From: Vicinamibacteria bacterium
GTDB lineage: Bacteria; Acidobacteriota; Vicinamibacteria; Vicinamibacterales; UBA2999
Direction: 5' to 3'
Assembly: GCA_025924295.1 (NCBI GenBank)
Contig: JAICEG010000117.1
Coordinates: 1 to 12,110, forward strand
DNA length: 12,110 bases
Below are positions 1 to 6,968 of this stretch, one piece after another. Position 1 is the stretch's first letter. Every line of letters starts with the position of its first letter. The translations under genes were made by a program, and so were the position numbers. Under the pieces are notes generated by a model. That model saw nothing but the letters and a program-made list of their open reading frames with translations, had not been told where the DNA came from and ran no database searches.

Positions 1-290
1 ACGAAGGCCACGACGATCACGAAGAATTGTTACAACGCGGGGATCGCTGGGATCGCAGGGACGCCAGTCGCGCAGCGCCGGCCTCGGCCGGCGACATGCA
101 TTGATCTGCCGCCGATCACACACGCACACTGCCATCTGAGTGCGTGTGTGAATCGTGCGGCGATCAATGCCACGCGCGCGTAGCGCGCCTGCACGACTGG
201 CCTCCCCGCGATCCCTGCGATCTCCGCGTTTAGATCGTCCGTGTCTTCGTGACCTTCGTGGCTACAACTCTTCGTGAGCTTCGTGGCTAA
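1..290. repeat. Large intergenic imperfect palindrome with nested hairpins and CACGAAGG-type repeats
   Basis: No convincing gene lies here. Bases 34-75 pair with 189-230 (about 37 of 42 positions complementary). Inside are three smaller hairpins: 77-92 (GCCGGCC, loop TC, GGCCGGC), 98-127 with 140-170 (including GCATTGATC/GATCAATGC and CACACACGCAC/GTGCGTGTGTG), and 174-188 (GCGCGC, loop GTA, GCGCGC). The whole would fold as a four-armed cloverleaf in single-stranded DNA or RNA. The outer flanks carry CACGAAGG-like repeats, inverted on the left (1-24) and as two direct units on the right (245-265 and 270-290). The last unit contains the TAG stop of the permease gene. Short motifs of the CCACGAAGG / CGCAGAGATCGCAGGG kind are, from memory, common intergenic repeats in Acidobacteriota and PVC genomes. 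The element may also form the 3' end of the permease transcript, but no T-tract is visible. Confidence 0.75.
245..290. repeat. Two imperfect 21-bp direct repeats (TTCGTG..CTTCGTGGCTA type)
   Basis: Units at 245-265 and 270-290 agree at 19 of 21 positions and are separated by four bases. Each itself contains two CTTCGTG sub-repeats. Read on the minus strand the unit is TAGCCACGAAG..CACGAAG, and the TAG of the right-hand unit (289-287) is the stop codon of the permease gene. An inverted, more degenerate version (ACGAAGGCCACGA) lies at 1-13, so these units form the outermost inverted repeats of the palindromic region. Confidence 0.8.
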
Positions 291-3055
291 AGCTCTCGCA
301 GCACCGACGCCGGCGCCAGCTTCATCGCCCGGCGCGCGGGAATGCCGCACGCGATGAGTCCAACCACGAGGAGGAGCGCGCACACTCCCAGCCACGTCAC
401 AGGATCAGAGGGCTCGACACCAAACAACTGGGCACGCACGAGTCGCACGCTCGCCGCCGCGCCGAGTAATCCCAGGCCGACGCCGATCGCGACGAGACGC
501 GCACCGCGCCCGACGATCAGCTGCATGATCAGCCCTGGAGTGGCTCCGAGAGCGAGACGAAGCCCGACTTCACGTGTCCGCTGTCTCACGGTGTAAGCCA
601 TCACCCCATAGAGGCCCACCGCGGCGAGCAGCAGCGCCACACCGCTGAGCAGCGTCGACAGCCTCGCCAGAAGTCGTTCTGTTTCAACGGAGCTCTGGAA
701 GTCGTCCGCGAGCCGGCGAGGTCGCGTCAGCGCGAGCTTCGGATCGAGCGATCGTGTCACCTGACGGACCGCGTTGATGAGCGACAGCGGATCGCCCGCG
801 GTGCGGATATGAAGCGACACCCCGTTCTCGTAGTTCTGCGAGAGCAGTAGATAGAAGAAGGGCCTCGGCTCGCGCTCCGTCGATCGCAGATACACGGTGT
901 CCGGAACCACTCCGATCACCCGCAGCGGGCCATCCTCCCAGAGCATCACACGCCCGACGGGGTCGGCCCCGGGCCACAACTGCTCGCCAAGGGCGCGGCC
1001 GATGATCACCACGCGCGGAGAGGACGGGACGTCGGTCTCGTCGAACTGCCGCCCGGCGAGAAGCCGAATGCCCATCGCGTCCAGATAACCCCGGCTCACG
1101 ACGTTGACTCTGACCGGCATCACGTTGCTGCGATCGTCGCGGAGTGGCTGCCCGTCAGTGCTGACACCGACGGTCCGATTATTACCAGTGAGGACCGTGA
1201 CACGTGCCGCACCGGCCGCCGTCACGCCGGGCAGGGCGCTGACGCGCGTCAGTAGTTCCTCGTACAGCGCCAGCCCCGACTCCTGCGTGTAACCCTCATT
1301 CGGTGGGAGATCGACAATCAACATACGATCGACGCTGTAACCCAGGTCCACGGCATACGCCTGCATCAGCGTACGAACAAAGAGCCCGGCTCCGACCATC
1401 AGCACGAGGCTCAGTGCGACCTGTACGACGACGAACGCGCTCCGCAGGCGCGCAGCGCTGCTGCCAACCACACCTCCGCCTTCGTCGCGAAGTCCCGAGA
1501 GCGCGTCCTTTCGCACGAATTGAAGGACAGGAGCGATGCCGAACACCAGGCCAGATGTCACGCCAACTGCCAGCGTGAAGGCCAACACGTTCACATTGAC
1601 ACTCAGATCGACGCTCTCCGGAATACCGAGCCCGCGCAGGATCGATGGAGTCCACACCGCAAGGAGGAGTCCCGCTGCGGAACCAGCCAGGCCGAGCATG
1701 ACGGCTTCGGTCAGCCACTGTCGAAGAAGCTGCCCGCGGCTGGCACCCAACGCCATCCGAACGGCCACTTCCCGCTGGCGGCCGGACGCGCGGGTGAGCA
1801 TCAAGCCGGCCACATTGGCGCAGGCAATCATCAGTACGAGCGCGACCGCCGTCGCGAGCAGCACGAGTACAGGCCGCGTCCGTGTGCGAACACCAGGCCC
1901 GGTGCCGAGCGCGACCGCGGTTGCGGTCTTGTCGCGGTTCGCATCGGGATAGGCGGCGGCGAGCCGCTGGCCAACGACGTCGAGTGCGGCTGACGCTTCA
2001 GTGACCGACTGCCCTTCGCGCAGCCGCCCAATCATGCTCAGCCACCTGACGTCCCTGGCGCCAAGCATGCTCAGCCCTCCGAGACGACGCCGCAGTGGCC
2101 CAGCCGATGGTGGCCGGATTTCTTCTTGCAACGCCATCGGCAGCCAGGCATCGGAGGCATCACCGAGCAGCGCCCCTCTGAATCCACGCGGCGCAACGCC
2201 AATCAAGTCGTACGAGTTGCCGTTCACCGTGATCGATCGACCGACGAGATCGGCGTCCGCGCCAAAACGCTCCTGCCACAGCCGATACGAGATCACGACC
2301 ACTCGAACGGGCGAACCGCGCACGTCGTCGGCCGGCGTGAGCGTCCGGCCGATCGCGGGACGAACACCGAGCATGTCGAAGTAGTTGCCGCTCACGATCT
2401 GCGCCTCGATCCGCTCGACGCCATCTGCAGCGTCGAGTGAGACCTCTGTGTTGCCCAGGGCAGCCAGGTCCGCAAGCGCACTGCTGGCTCGCAGATCGCT
2501 GTAGTCGAGATAGGAAGCGCCGCCGAACTGAGGGCCAGCAGCCGGGTTGGTCGTGGCGCGCGCTGCGTACTGGATGTACACGCTGACGACACGATCGGGG
2601 TCGGCAACCGGAGCGTCTCGCAGGAGCACGGCGTCGATGGCGCTGAATATCACCGACGTGGCGCCGATGCCGAGGGCCAACGTGATCACGACAACGGCAG
2701 TGAAGCCGGGAGCGTGAAGCAGCGACCGCAATCCGTGGCGGAGATCGCGCCGGAGATCCGCGATGAAGGCGAACGTCGACGGCTGGCTGGCGACGGGCTC
2801 GTCGAGTGCCGCATGCACGCGGTCCAGCAGCCGCTCGGCTGGAGCGCGACTCGACGATCGAATGTCCGTGGCGGTCTGTGCCGATGCCGTGAGCGCTCGA
2901 GTCGCACGAACCAGCGCCGCATCGTGGTCGAGACCGATGCTTCGTCCTTCCCGGTAGAGGTCTTCGAGGTGCTGCGCGAGCTCTTCGAGGATCTCTGGTT
3001 CGCGCGGTGTCAGCAGCGACGGCAACTGCTCGCATACGTATTGACGGAAGTCCAT
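287..3055 (-). CDS. ADOP-type ABC transporter permease (MacB/FtsX family)
   Basis: A predicted inner-membrane permease of about 922 residues with two MacB/FtsX halves in one chain. Residues below are numbered from the GTG at 3070. After a soluble N-terminal helical region (7-75; PREPEILEELAQHLEDLY) come a first membrane helix (122-147), a periplasmic MacB-like domain (150-395), an FtsX segment with three helices (400-520), a second helix and periplasmic domain (545-800), and a C-terminal FtsX segment (803-920) with the repeated REV..R.ALGA motif (433-443 and 833-843). No ATPase is encoded beside it, as is usual for acidobacterial duplicated orphan permeases; the substrate is unknown. It follows padR directly. 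I prefer the ATG at 3055, whose MDFRQYV start fits relatives I remember; the GTG at 3070, overlapping the padR stop as GTGA, is a real alternative. Neither has a strong ribosome binding site. Confidence 0.93.
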   Translation of the reverse strand: MDFRQYVCEQLPSLLTPREPEILEELAQHLEDLYREGRSIGLDHDAALVRATRALTASAQTATDIRSSSRAPAERLLDRVHAALDEPVASQPSTFAFIADLRRDLRHGLRSLLHAPGFTAVVVITLALGIGATSVIFSAIDAVLLRDAPVADPDRVVSVYIQYAARATTNPAAGPQFGGASYLDYSDLRASSALADLAALGNTEVSLDAADGVERIEAQIVSGNYFDMLGVRPAIGRTLTPADDVRGSPVRVVVISYRLWQERFGADADLVGRSITVNGNSYDLIGVAPRGFRGALLGDASDAWLPMALQEEIRPPSAGPLRRRLGGLSMLGARDVRWLSMIGRLREGQSVTEASAALDVVGQRLAAAYPDANRDKTATAVALGTGPGVRTRTRPVLVLLATAVALVLMIACANVAGLMLTRASGRQREVAVRMALGASRGQLLRQWLTEAVMLGLAGSAAGLLLAVWTPSILRGLGIPESVDLSVNVNVLAFTLAVGVTSGLVFGIAPVLQFVRKDALSGLRDEGGGVVGSSAARLRSAFVVVQVALSLVLMVGAGLFVRTLMQAYAVDLGYSVDRMLIVDLPPNEGYTQESGLALYEELLTRVSALPGVTAAGAARVTVLTGNNRTVGVSTDGQPLRDDRSNVMPVRVNVVSRGYLDAMGIRLLAGRQFDETDVPSSPRVVIIGRALGEQLWPGADPVGRVMLWEDGPLRVIGVVPDTVYLRSTEREPRPFFYLLLSQNYENGVSLHIRTAGDPLSLINAVRQVTRSLDPKLALTRPRRLADDFQSSVETERLLARLSTLLSGVALLLAAVGLYGVMAYTVRQRTREVGLRLALGATPGLIMQLIVGRGARLVAIGVGLGLLGAAASVRLVRAQLFGVEPSDPVTWLGVCALLLVVGLIACGIPARRAMKLAPASVLREL

Positions 3056-3066
3056 GGCTTTGGCAT

Positions 3067-3405
3067 TCACGCAACTGGATCGAATCCAGCGACGCGACGA
3101 AAGGCGGTGAGCAGCGCATGCCAGTCGCTGCGTTGTGCGATCAGCACCTTGCGGCCGGCCGGCGTCAGCCGGTAGTAGCGGCGACGCCGCTGCCCCGCCT
3201 TTTCAATCCACTTCCCTTCGATCCAGTCGCGCCGCTCCATGCGGTAGAGCATCGGGTAGAGCGACGCGACATGGAACCGCAGCTTCCCGCCGGAACGGTC
3301 GTCGATCAGCTTGGCGATCTCATAGCCATGCCGGTCGCGCTCTTCGAGACTGGCGAGGATCATCAGTTCCGCGCTGCCGCGCTTGAGTTCCGTATTCGAG
3401 GCCAT
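3067..3405 (-). CDS. PadR-family transcriptional regulator
   Basis: A 112-residue protein with the full PadR winged-helix domain: ELMILASLEERDRHGYEI (helix 1-2), the recognition region LRFHVASLYPMLYRMER, and the wing RRRRYYRLTPAGRKVL. It is of the short type that lacks the extended C-terminal dimerisation domain of PadR itself, like regulators that precede ADOP permeases in Acidobacteriota. It probably represses its own operon, including the permease, whose start lies at or within 11 bases of the padR stop. The ATG at 3405 is the natural start, lying close downstream of a promoter-like sequence, so the transcript may have a very short leader. The inducing signal is unknown. Confidence 0.93.
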   Translation of the reverse strand: MASNTELKRGSAELMILASLEERDRHGYEIAKLIDDRSGGKLRFHVASLYPMLYRMERRDWIEGKWIEKAGQRRRRYYRLTPAGRKVLIAQRSDWHALLTAFRRVAGFDPVA

Positions 3406-3415
3406 ATGTGGCGGG

Positions 3416-3445
3416 ACTATATATTTTGAGAAAGTAGCTCGTCAA
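3416..3445 (-). promoter_or_regulatory. Predicted sigma70-like promoter of the padR-permease operon
   Basis: On the minus strand TTGACG (3445-3440) is followed after 18 bases by TATAGT (3421-3416); an overlapping TATATA gives a 16-base spacer. This places the transcription start only a few bases before the padR ATG at 3405. The AT-rich patch around 3416-3427 stands out in a GC-rich region and is also where an autoregulating PadR protein might bind. The same short gap must hold the promoter of the divergent cupin gene; a TATCAT at 3464-3469 is the only -10-like match there and lacks a good -35. Confidence 0.55.
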
Positions 3446-3471
3446 GTCAGTAGAGGCGTCGACTATCATCG

Positions 3472-4185
3472 ATGGCCATGACCTCATTGCGCGTGGCCGC
3501 TCTCTTCCTTTCCGTCACAACCGTCGTCAGTGCGCAGGTGCCCGTTCCAGCCAACAAGGAACCGCACCATCGCACGACGTTCGAGAACAGCCAGTTCAGG
3601 ATCCTCGACGTCAACGTGCCGCCGGGTGAAACCACGCTGGAGCACTCGCACAACCTGGACATCGTCACGGTCTCCATGACGAACGGCACCGACACGCGGA
3701 TGCAGACCCCCGGACAGCCGTGGAGTGCGACTCGCCCGCGCCGGCCGCTCGGCCACGTCGAGACCAACGATTACAACGGCAAGCCGATCGTCCATCGACT
3801 CGAAACCACGGGGACGACGGCGTACAACCTGTTCGCTGTTGAGAACCTGAAGACCAGTGGATGGTCGACGACGGGAGCGGTCACGGGGGCGGGCACGACG
3901 CTGGCGAAAGAGTCGCGTTCGTTTCGCGTCTACAACATCGGGCTGGTGAAGGGCACGACGCAGTCGTCGCACACGCACGCCGTGCCGACGATCGTCATGC
4001 TTCTCAGCGGAAAAGTGATGTCAGAGGGACCGGACGAGAAGGCGAAGGCCAATGCCCCGGCGCCGGTCGGTCTCAAGCAGATGGATCGTCCGGGGCAGTG
4101 GGTGCTCGTCCCTGCCGGTGATTCACATCACCTGGTTCGGCTGGGCACCGAGGACGGCCTGATCATGGAGATCGAGGTTCGCTGA
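3472..4185 (+). CDS. Exported two-cupin-domain protein
   Basis: A 237-residue protein with an N-terminal signal peptide (MAMTSLRVAALFLSVTTVVSA, likely cleaved before QVPVP), so probably periplasmic. Two cupin-like halves are visible. The first, around residues 40-120, has PPGETTLEHSHNLDIVTV, with the PxG..xxHxH pattern of cupin motif 1. The second, around 145-235, has KGTTQSSHTHAVPTIVMLLSG followed by GQWVLVPAGDSHHLV, which resembles motifs 1 and 2 with histidines suitable for binding a metal. No enzymatic activity can be assigned; bicupins range from dioxygenases to isomerases and sugar-binding proteins. It is the only plus-strand gene, divergent from padR. ATG codons at 3472 and 3478 are both possible starts. 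Its last 58 bases overlap the converging gene on the other strand. Confidence 0.85.
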   Translation: MAMTSLRVAALFLSVTTVVSAQVPVPANKEPHHRTTFENSQFRILDVNVPPGETTLEHSHNLDIVTVSMTNGTDTRMQTPGQPWSATRPRRPLGHVETNDYNGKPIVHRLETTGTTAYNLFAVENLKTSGWSTTGAVTGAGTTLAKESRSFRVYNIGLVKGTTQSSHTHAVPTIVMLLSGKVMSEGPDEKAKANAPAPVGLKQMDRPGQWVLVPAGDSHHLVRLGTEDGLIMEIEVR

Positions 4186-5048
4186 CGCGAATCATCGAGC
4201 TTCCAGCCGCAGGTGCTGCTGACAAGCGCGGCGAGCTTTTCGAATCCCTGCACTGAGAATTCAGCGGTCACCGGGTTGGCGTTGTAGGGCGTGAAGCTGA
4301 AATGCAGCTGCTCTGCGCTCGCCAGCCGCCGCACGAGCTCGACGCTGGCCGGCGCGAACAACTCCTGGCCCGTGACGGAATCCGACCACTGCTGCACGAG
4401 CTCCGGGTCATCGTCGATCTGAAGGCGTATGGTGTGGCTGCCGGCCTGCTCTTCTATGCTTGCCGCGGACTTGATCGAGACGAAGACTTCCGTCGTGCGA
4501 TACAAGCAGCGAACGACGAGCAGCGGCCGCACACGCGCCATCCATACCGTGACATCGTTCGCGGCTTTCAGCTCGAACGAGACCGTCTTCGATCCATCGT
4601 TCGCCCACGTCGCCTGACGGTTGCCAACCCACGTCGGCGCCGGTGCGGACTCCACGACCGGCGCGGCGGCGACGGGCGCAGGCGTTGCCGGTCGCACGGC
4701 TTCGATCGGCTGCTCCGAGGCGACGGGACGCAGCGATTGCACCACGACCATCGCCAGCACACAGGCGGCGACGCCCGCACCGCCGATGAGCGCCAGCGAC
4801 CACGATCTCCCCTGCTTTGCCGGCACCGCTTCGCGAGCCTGTACCGTCAGTGGTGGCAACGCCGGCACGGCTTCGTCCGACGCTTTCCAGTCCACGAGGG
4901 GGATCTGATCCTGCTCCTGAGGCTGTGACGCCTGGGACGTCTCGTTCACGCCAAGCTCGTATCCGCACGTCCAGCAAACGCTCGCCACGCTGGCAACAGG
5001 TGCCGCGCAGCTCGGGCACTTCGGGCCTTGCACATTCTGATCTGACAT
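4128..5048 (-). CDS. Zinc-ribbon membrane protein with TagO/VasI-like C-terminal domain
   Basis: A 306-residue predicted single-pass membrane protein. Residues 11-28 form a CxxC...CxxC zinc ribbon (C11, C14, C25, C28). An acidic/glutamine-rich linker leads to a membrane helix at about 84-105, then a Pro/Ala-rich linker (107-139), then a domain at about 140-283. That domain resembles the C-terminal part of TagO/VasI proteins associated with type VI secretion: VVRC (C181), TEVFVSI, RLQIDDDP, W221, ELVRRLASAEQLHFSFTPYNANPVTAEFSVQGFEKL and a final CGW (C280). C181 and C280 could form a disulfide outside the membrane. No T6SS genes are nearby, so a secretion role is not implied. The last 18 residues beyond the domain are read from DNA that also encodes the end of the cupin gene, which makes them an oddity. 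The start at 5048 is just upstream of the zinc ribbon; no strong ribosome binding site is visible. Confidence 0.82.
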   Translation of the reverse strand: MSDQNVQGPKCPSCAAPVASVASVCWTCGYELGVNETSQASQPQEQDQIPLVDWKASDEAVPALPPLTVQAREAVPAKQGRSWSLALIGGAGVAACVLAMVVVQSLRPVASEQPIEAVRPATPAPVAAAPVVESAPAPTWVGNRQATWANDGSKTVSFELKAANDVTVWMARVRPLLVVRCLYRTTEVFVSIKSAASIEEQAGSHTIRLQIDDDPELVQQWSDSVTGQELFAPASVELVRRLASAEQLHFSFTPYNANPVTAEFSVQGFEKLAALVSSTCGWKLDDSRQRTSISMIRPSSVPSRTR

Positions 5049-5149
5049 AGATCTGTCCGATGGATTGAAGGTGGCAAGGCGTATGCCGCGCCAGCGTGCG
5101 CCGATCTGAGAGGGTGCGGAAACCGGCGGTTACAAAACGGTGAACGGGG

Positions 5150-5896
5150 CTACAGGATCAAGCCTTTCAGGCTGGCGGCGCGGCTGCGGCTGACGACCAG
5201 CGTCGTGCCGTCGAGCATCGTGACCCGATACCGGCTGCTGCCGGCCAGCTGCACCTCGGCGATCTGATCGAGCCGGACGATCGCGGACCGGTGAATGCGC
5301 AGGAACTGCGAGGGGTCGAGTCGCATCTCGAGGTCGTTGAGGGTGCGATACACCAGGTAGGTCTTGCCGTCGGCGTGGATGCGCGCATAGTCGCCCTCGG
5401 CGCGAATCCACACGATACGCGTCAGCGCCAGCGGCACCATGCGCTGACCATCGGGGACAAGCAGTCGATCCGGCCGTCGTCCCAGATCACGAAGGAGCCT
5501 GGGAACGCCCTCCGTTGCGGTGGCGGCACCGCGTTCCCTCAGGCGCGCGATCGCGGCCTCGAAGCGGGAGGCCGTGAACGGCTTCACCAGGTAGTCCACA
5601 GCGTTCAGATCGAACGCGCGAACGGCGTAGCGGTCGTAAGCGGTGGCAAAGACGATAGCCGGGAGCGCATGCTGCTGGCCGACGTGCGCCAGCACATCGA
5701 AGAGATCTTCGCCGGGCATCCGTACGTCGACGAGTGCTGCTTCAGCCGGGACGTCCATGAGCGCGGTGGCGAGCGTCGTCGTGTCCGAACATTCGCAGAC
5801 GATCTCGACTCCGGCACACCCTGTTGTGTACTTCCTGATGAGACGACGGGCGAGCGGCTCGTCATCGGCCACGATGAGACGGATGCGATCAGACAC
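5150..5896 (-). CDS. LytTR-family response regulator
   Basis: A 248-residue two-component response regulator (numbered from the GTG at 5896). The receiver domain (residues 3-120) has the acidic pair D11-D12, the phospho-acceptor D57 in ALVDVRMP, T85 in FATAYD and K105 in YLVKPF. A LytTR DNA-binding domain follows (about 142-248), with VWIRAEGDYARIH, the YLVYRTLNDLEMRL stretch and FLRIHRSAIVRLDQI, all typical. It should be phosphorylated by the kinase encoded just upstream, whose stop codon overlaps this start by eight bases. An ATG at 5974 would add 26 residues that are only an out-of-frame reading of the kinase end (Arg/Pro/Ser-rich), so I reject it. Target promoters are unknown; self-regulation of the operon is plausible. 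Confidence 0.93.
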   Translation of the reverse strand: MSDRIRLIVADDEPLARRLIRKYTTGCAGVEIVCECSDTTTLATALMDVPAEAALVDVRMPGEDLFDVLAHVGQQHALPAIVFATAYDRYAVRAFDLNAVDYLVKPFTASRFEAAIARLRERGAATATEGVPRLLRDLGRRPDRLLVPDGQRMVPLALTRIVWIRAEGDYARIHADGKTYLVYRTLNDLEMRLDPSQFLRIHRSAIVRLDQIAEVQLAGSSRYRVTMLDGTTLVVSRSRAASLKGLIL

Positions 5897-6968
5897 GATC
5901 GGGAGCCATCGGCAGGTCGAGGCTGGCCTCGAACCCGCCCGTCTGTGGGCCGGCTGTGAAGGCGACCCGATCATCGCCGTATATGCTGCGGAGTCTGTGG
6001 CGTGTCAACTCGAGGCCGCGGCCGGTCCCGCCACGTCCGTTTGTCCCGTTCACTGTATTGGCGATACGGATCTGCAGCCTTCCCCGTTCGACCTGCGCCC
6101 GCACGCGCAACGTGCCTGGCGCAGCGCTCGGCTCGATGCCATGCCGCACGGCGTTCTCGACGAGCGGCTGCAGGAGCAGCGGCGGCACCAGGGCCTGTGC
6201 AGCCGAAGAGTCGGCGTCCACGGTGAAATGAAGTCGATCGCCAAATCGAATGCGCTCGACCTCGAGGTAGTCGCGCACCATCGCGAGCTCACGCTCGAGC
6301 GGCACGAACGGCTCGTCGAGTCCATCGAAGACCGTGTGCAGAAGCGACGCGAGCCGGCCGATCATGCGCCGCGCTTCGGCTGGCTCGTCGTCGATCAGCG
6401 ACAGGATCGAGTTGAGTGAGTTCAACAGGAAATGCGGTCGAAGCTGTCCCTTGATCGCATCGATTTCGGCAGCATGGGCCGCCGCTTCGAGCCTGGCCTC
6501 GCGTTCGCGACTCTCGTGTTCCCGATCGAAGGTCTGCACCACGAGTCCAAGGGCGAATGCAGCAAAGTACGTGAACGTTGCGGCCAGCAACTGGAACATC
6601 CAGGTGCTCGCAAAGACGATCTCCCAGAAGTTCGGACCGACCGACGCTCGCATCGCCAGGAGAAAGCAGGAACACCAGATCGCCATTCCGACGATGCCGA
6701 GCGCGAGGTACGCGGCGAGTGCATGCGAGGGTGGGCGACTCCAGAGCCGCAGGCGCGCATTGAGCCGGCACGAGACCCACACCAGGAGGGCCATCACCGC
6801 GTAGTTGAAGGAGGAGCTGACGATCGCGTAGCGGAACGGAAGCCCCATGTGGTACGAGAGCGTCACCGTCTGCAGCAGGGATACCGTCCCCCATGCCGCA
6901 ACGATCGGCCATACCCGGCCCAGCGGTGTGCGGTCCGAGAGATCGATCGTCCGATCCGTCCGCGTCAT
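5889..6968 (-). CDS. LytS/YehU-type sensor histidine kinase
   Basis: A 359-residue kinase. Residues about 18-145 are hydrophobic with roughly four membrane helices and little extracytoplasmic domain. A charged, probably coiled-coil linker follows (146-172; DREHESREREARLEA). The His_kinase domain carries H179 in LRPHFLLNSLNSI as the phospho-acceptor, and the ATPase domain carries the N box around N272 (LLLQPLVENAVRHGI) and the glycine-rich GRGGTGRGLEL at 312-320. This is the 5TM/LytS-like class that partners with LytTR regulators, and such a regulator follows immediately. The ATG at 6968 overlaps the upstream TPR gene's stop as ATGA, and GAGG lies seven bases before it. This argues against the farther upstream GTG at 7010. 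The lack of a sensory domain suggests that input comes through membrane helices or a partner such as the periplasmic TPR protein. Confidence 0.93.
   Translation of the reverse strand: MTRTDRTIDLSDRTPLGRVWPIVAAWGTVSLLQTVTLSYHMGLPFRYAIVSSSFNYAVMALLVWVSCRLNARLRLWSRPPSHALAAYLALGIVGMAIWCSCFLLAMRASVGPNFWEIVFASTWMFQLLAATFTYFAAFALGLVVQTFDREHESREREARLEAAAHAAEIDAIKGQLRPHFLLNSLNSILSLIDDEPAEARRMIGRLASLLHTVFDGLDEPFVPLERELAMVRDYLEVERIRFGDRLHFTVDADSSAAQALVPPLLLQPLVENAVRHGIEPSAAPGTLRVRAQVERGRLQIRIANTVNGTNGRGGTGRGLELTRHRLRSIYGDDRVAFTAGPQTGGFEASLDLPMAPDRV

Noticed and set aside
28..232. The left-edge palindrome as an integron attC site
   Set aside because: No GTTRRRY/RYYYAAC core sites are found at the ends of the stem, the element is longer than usual attC sites, and there is no cassette or integrase nearby.
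1..290. CRISPR array from the short repeats
   Set aside because: The repeats are few, unequal, partly inverted and without regular unique spacers; no cas gene is present.
30..395. A 121-codon open frame on the minus strand across the left-edge repeats
   Set aside because: It runs through the palindromic repeat region and the permease 3' end; its composition is Arg/Ala-rich low complexity with no recognisable domain or ribosome binding site.
2160..3119. A 319-codon minus-strand open frame inside the permease gene
   Set aside because: It is an out-of-frame reading of the permease and PadR coding DNA, very rich in Arg, Ala and Cys, as GC-rich genes produce.
5897..5974. An N-terminal extension of the response regulator from the ATG at 5974
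   Set aside because: The extra 26 residues are an alternate-frame reading of the kinase's C-terminal codons and have no receiver-domain homology; the GTG at 5896 gives the family's usual length.
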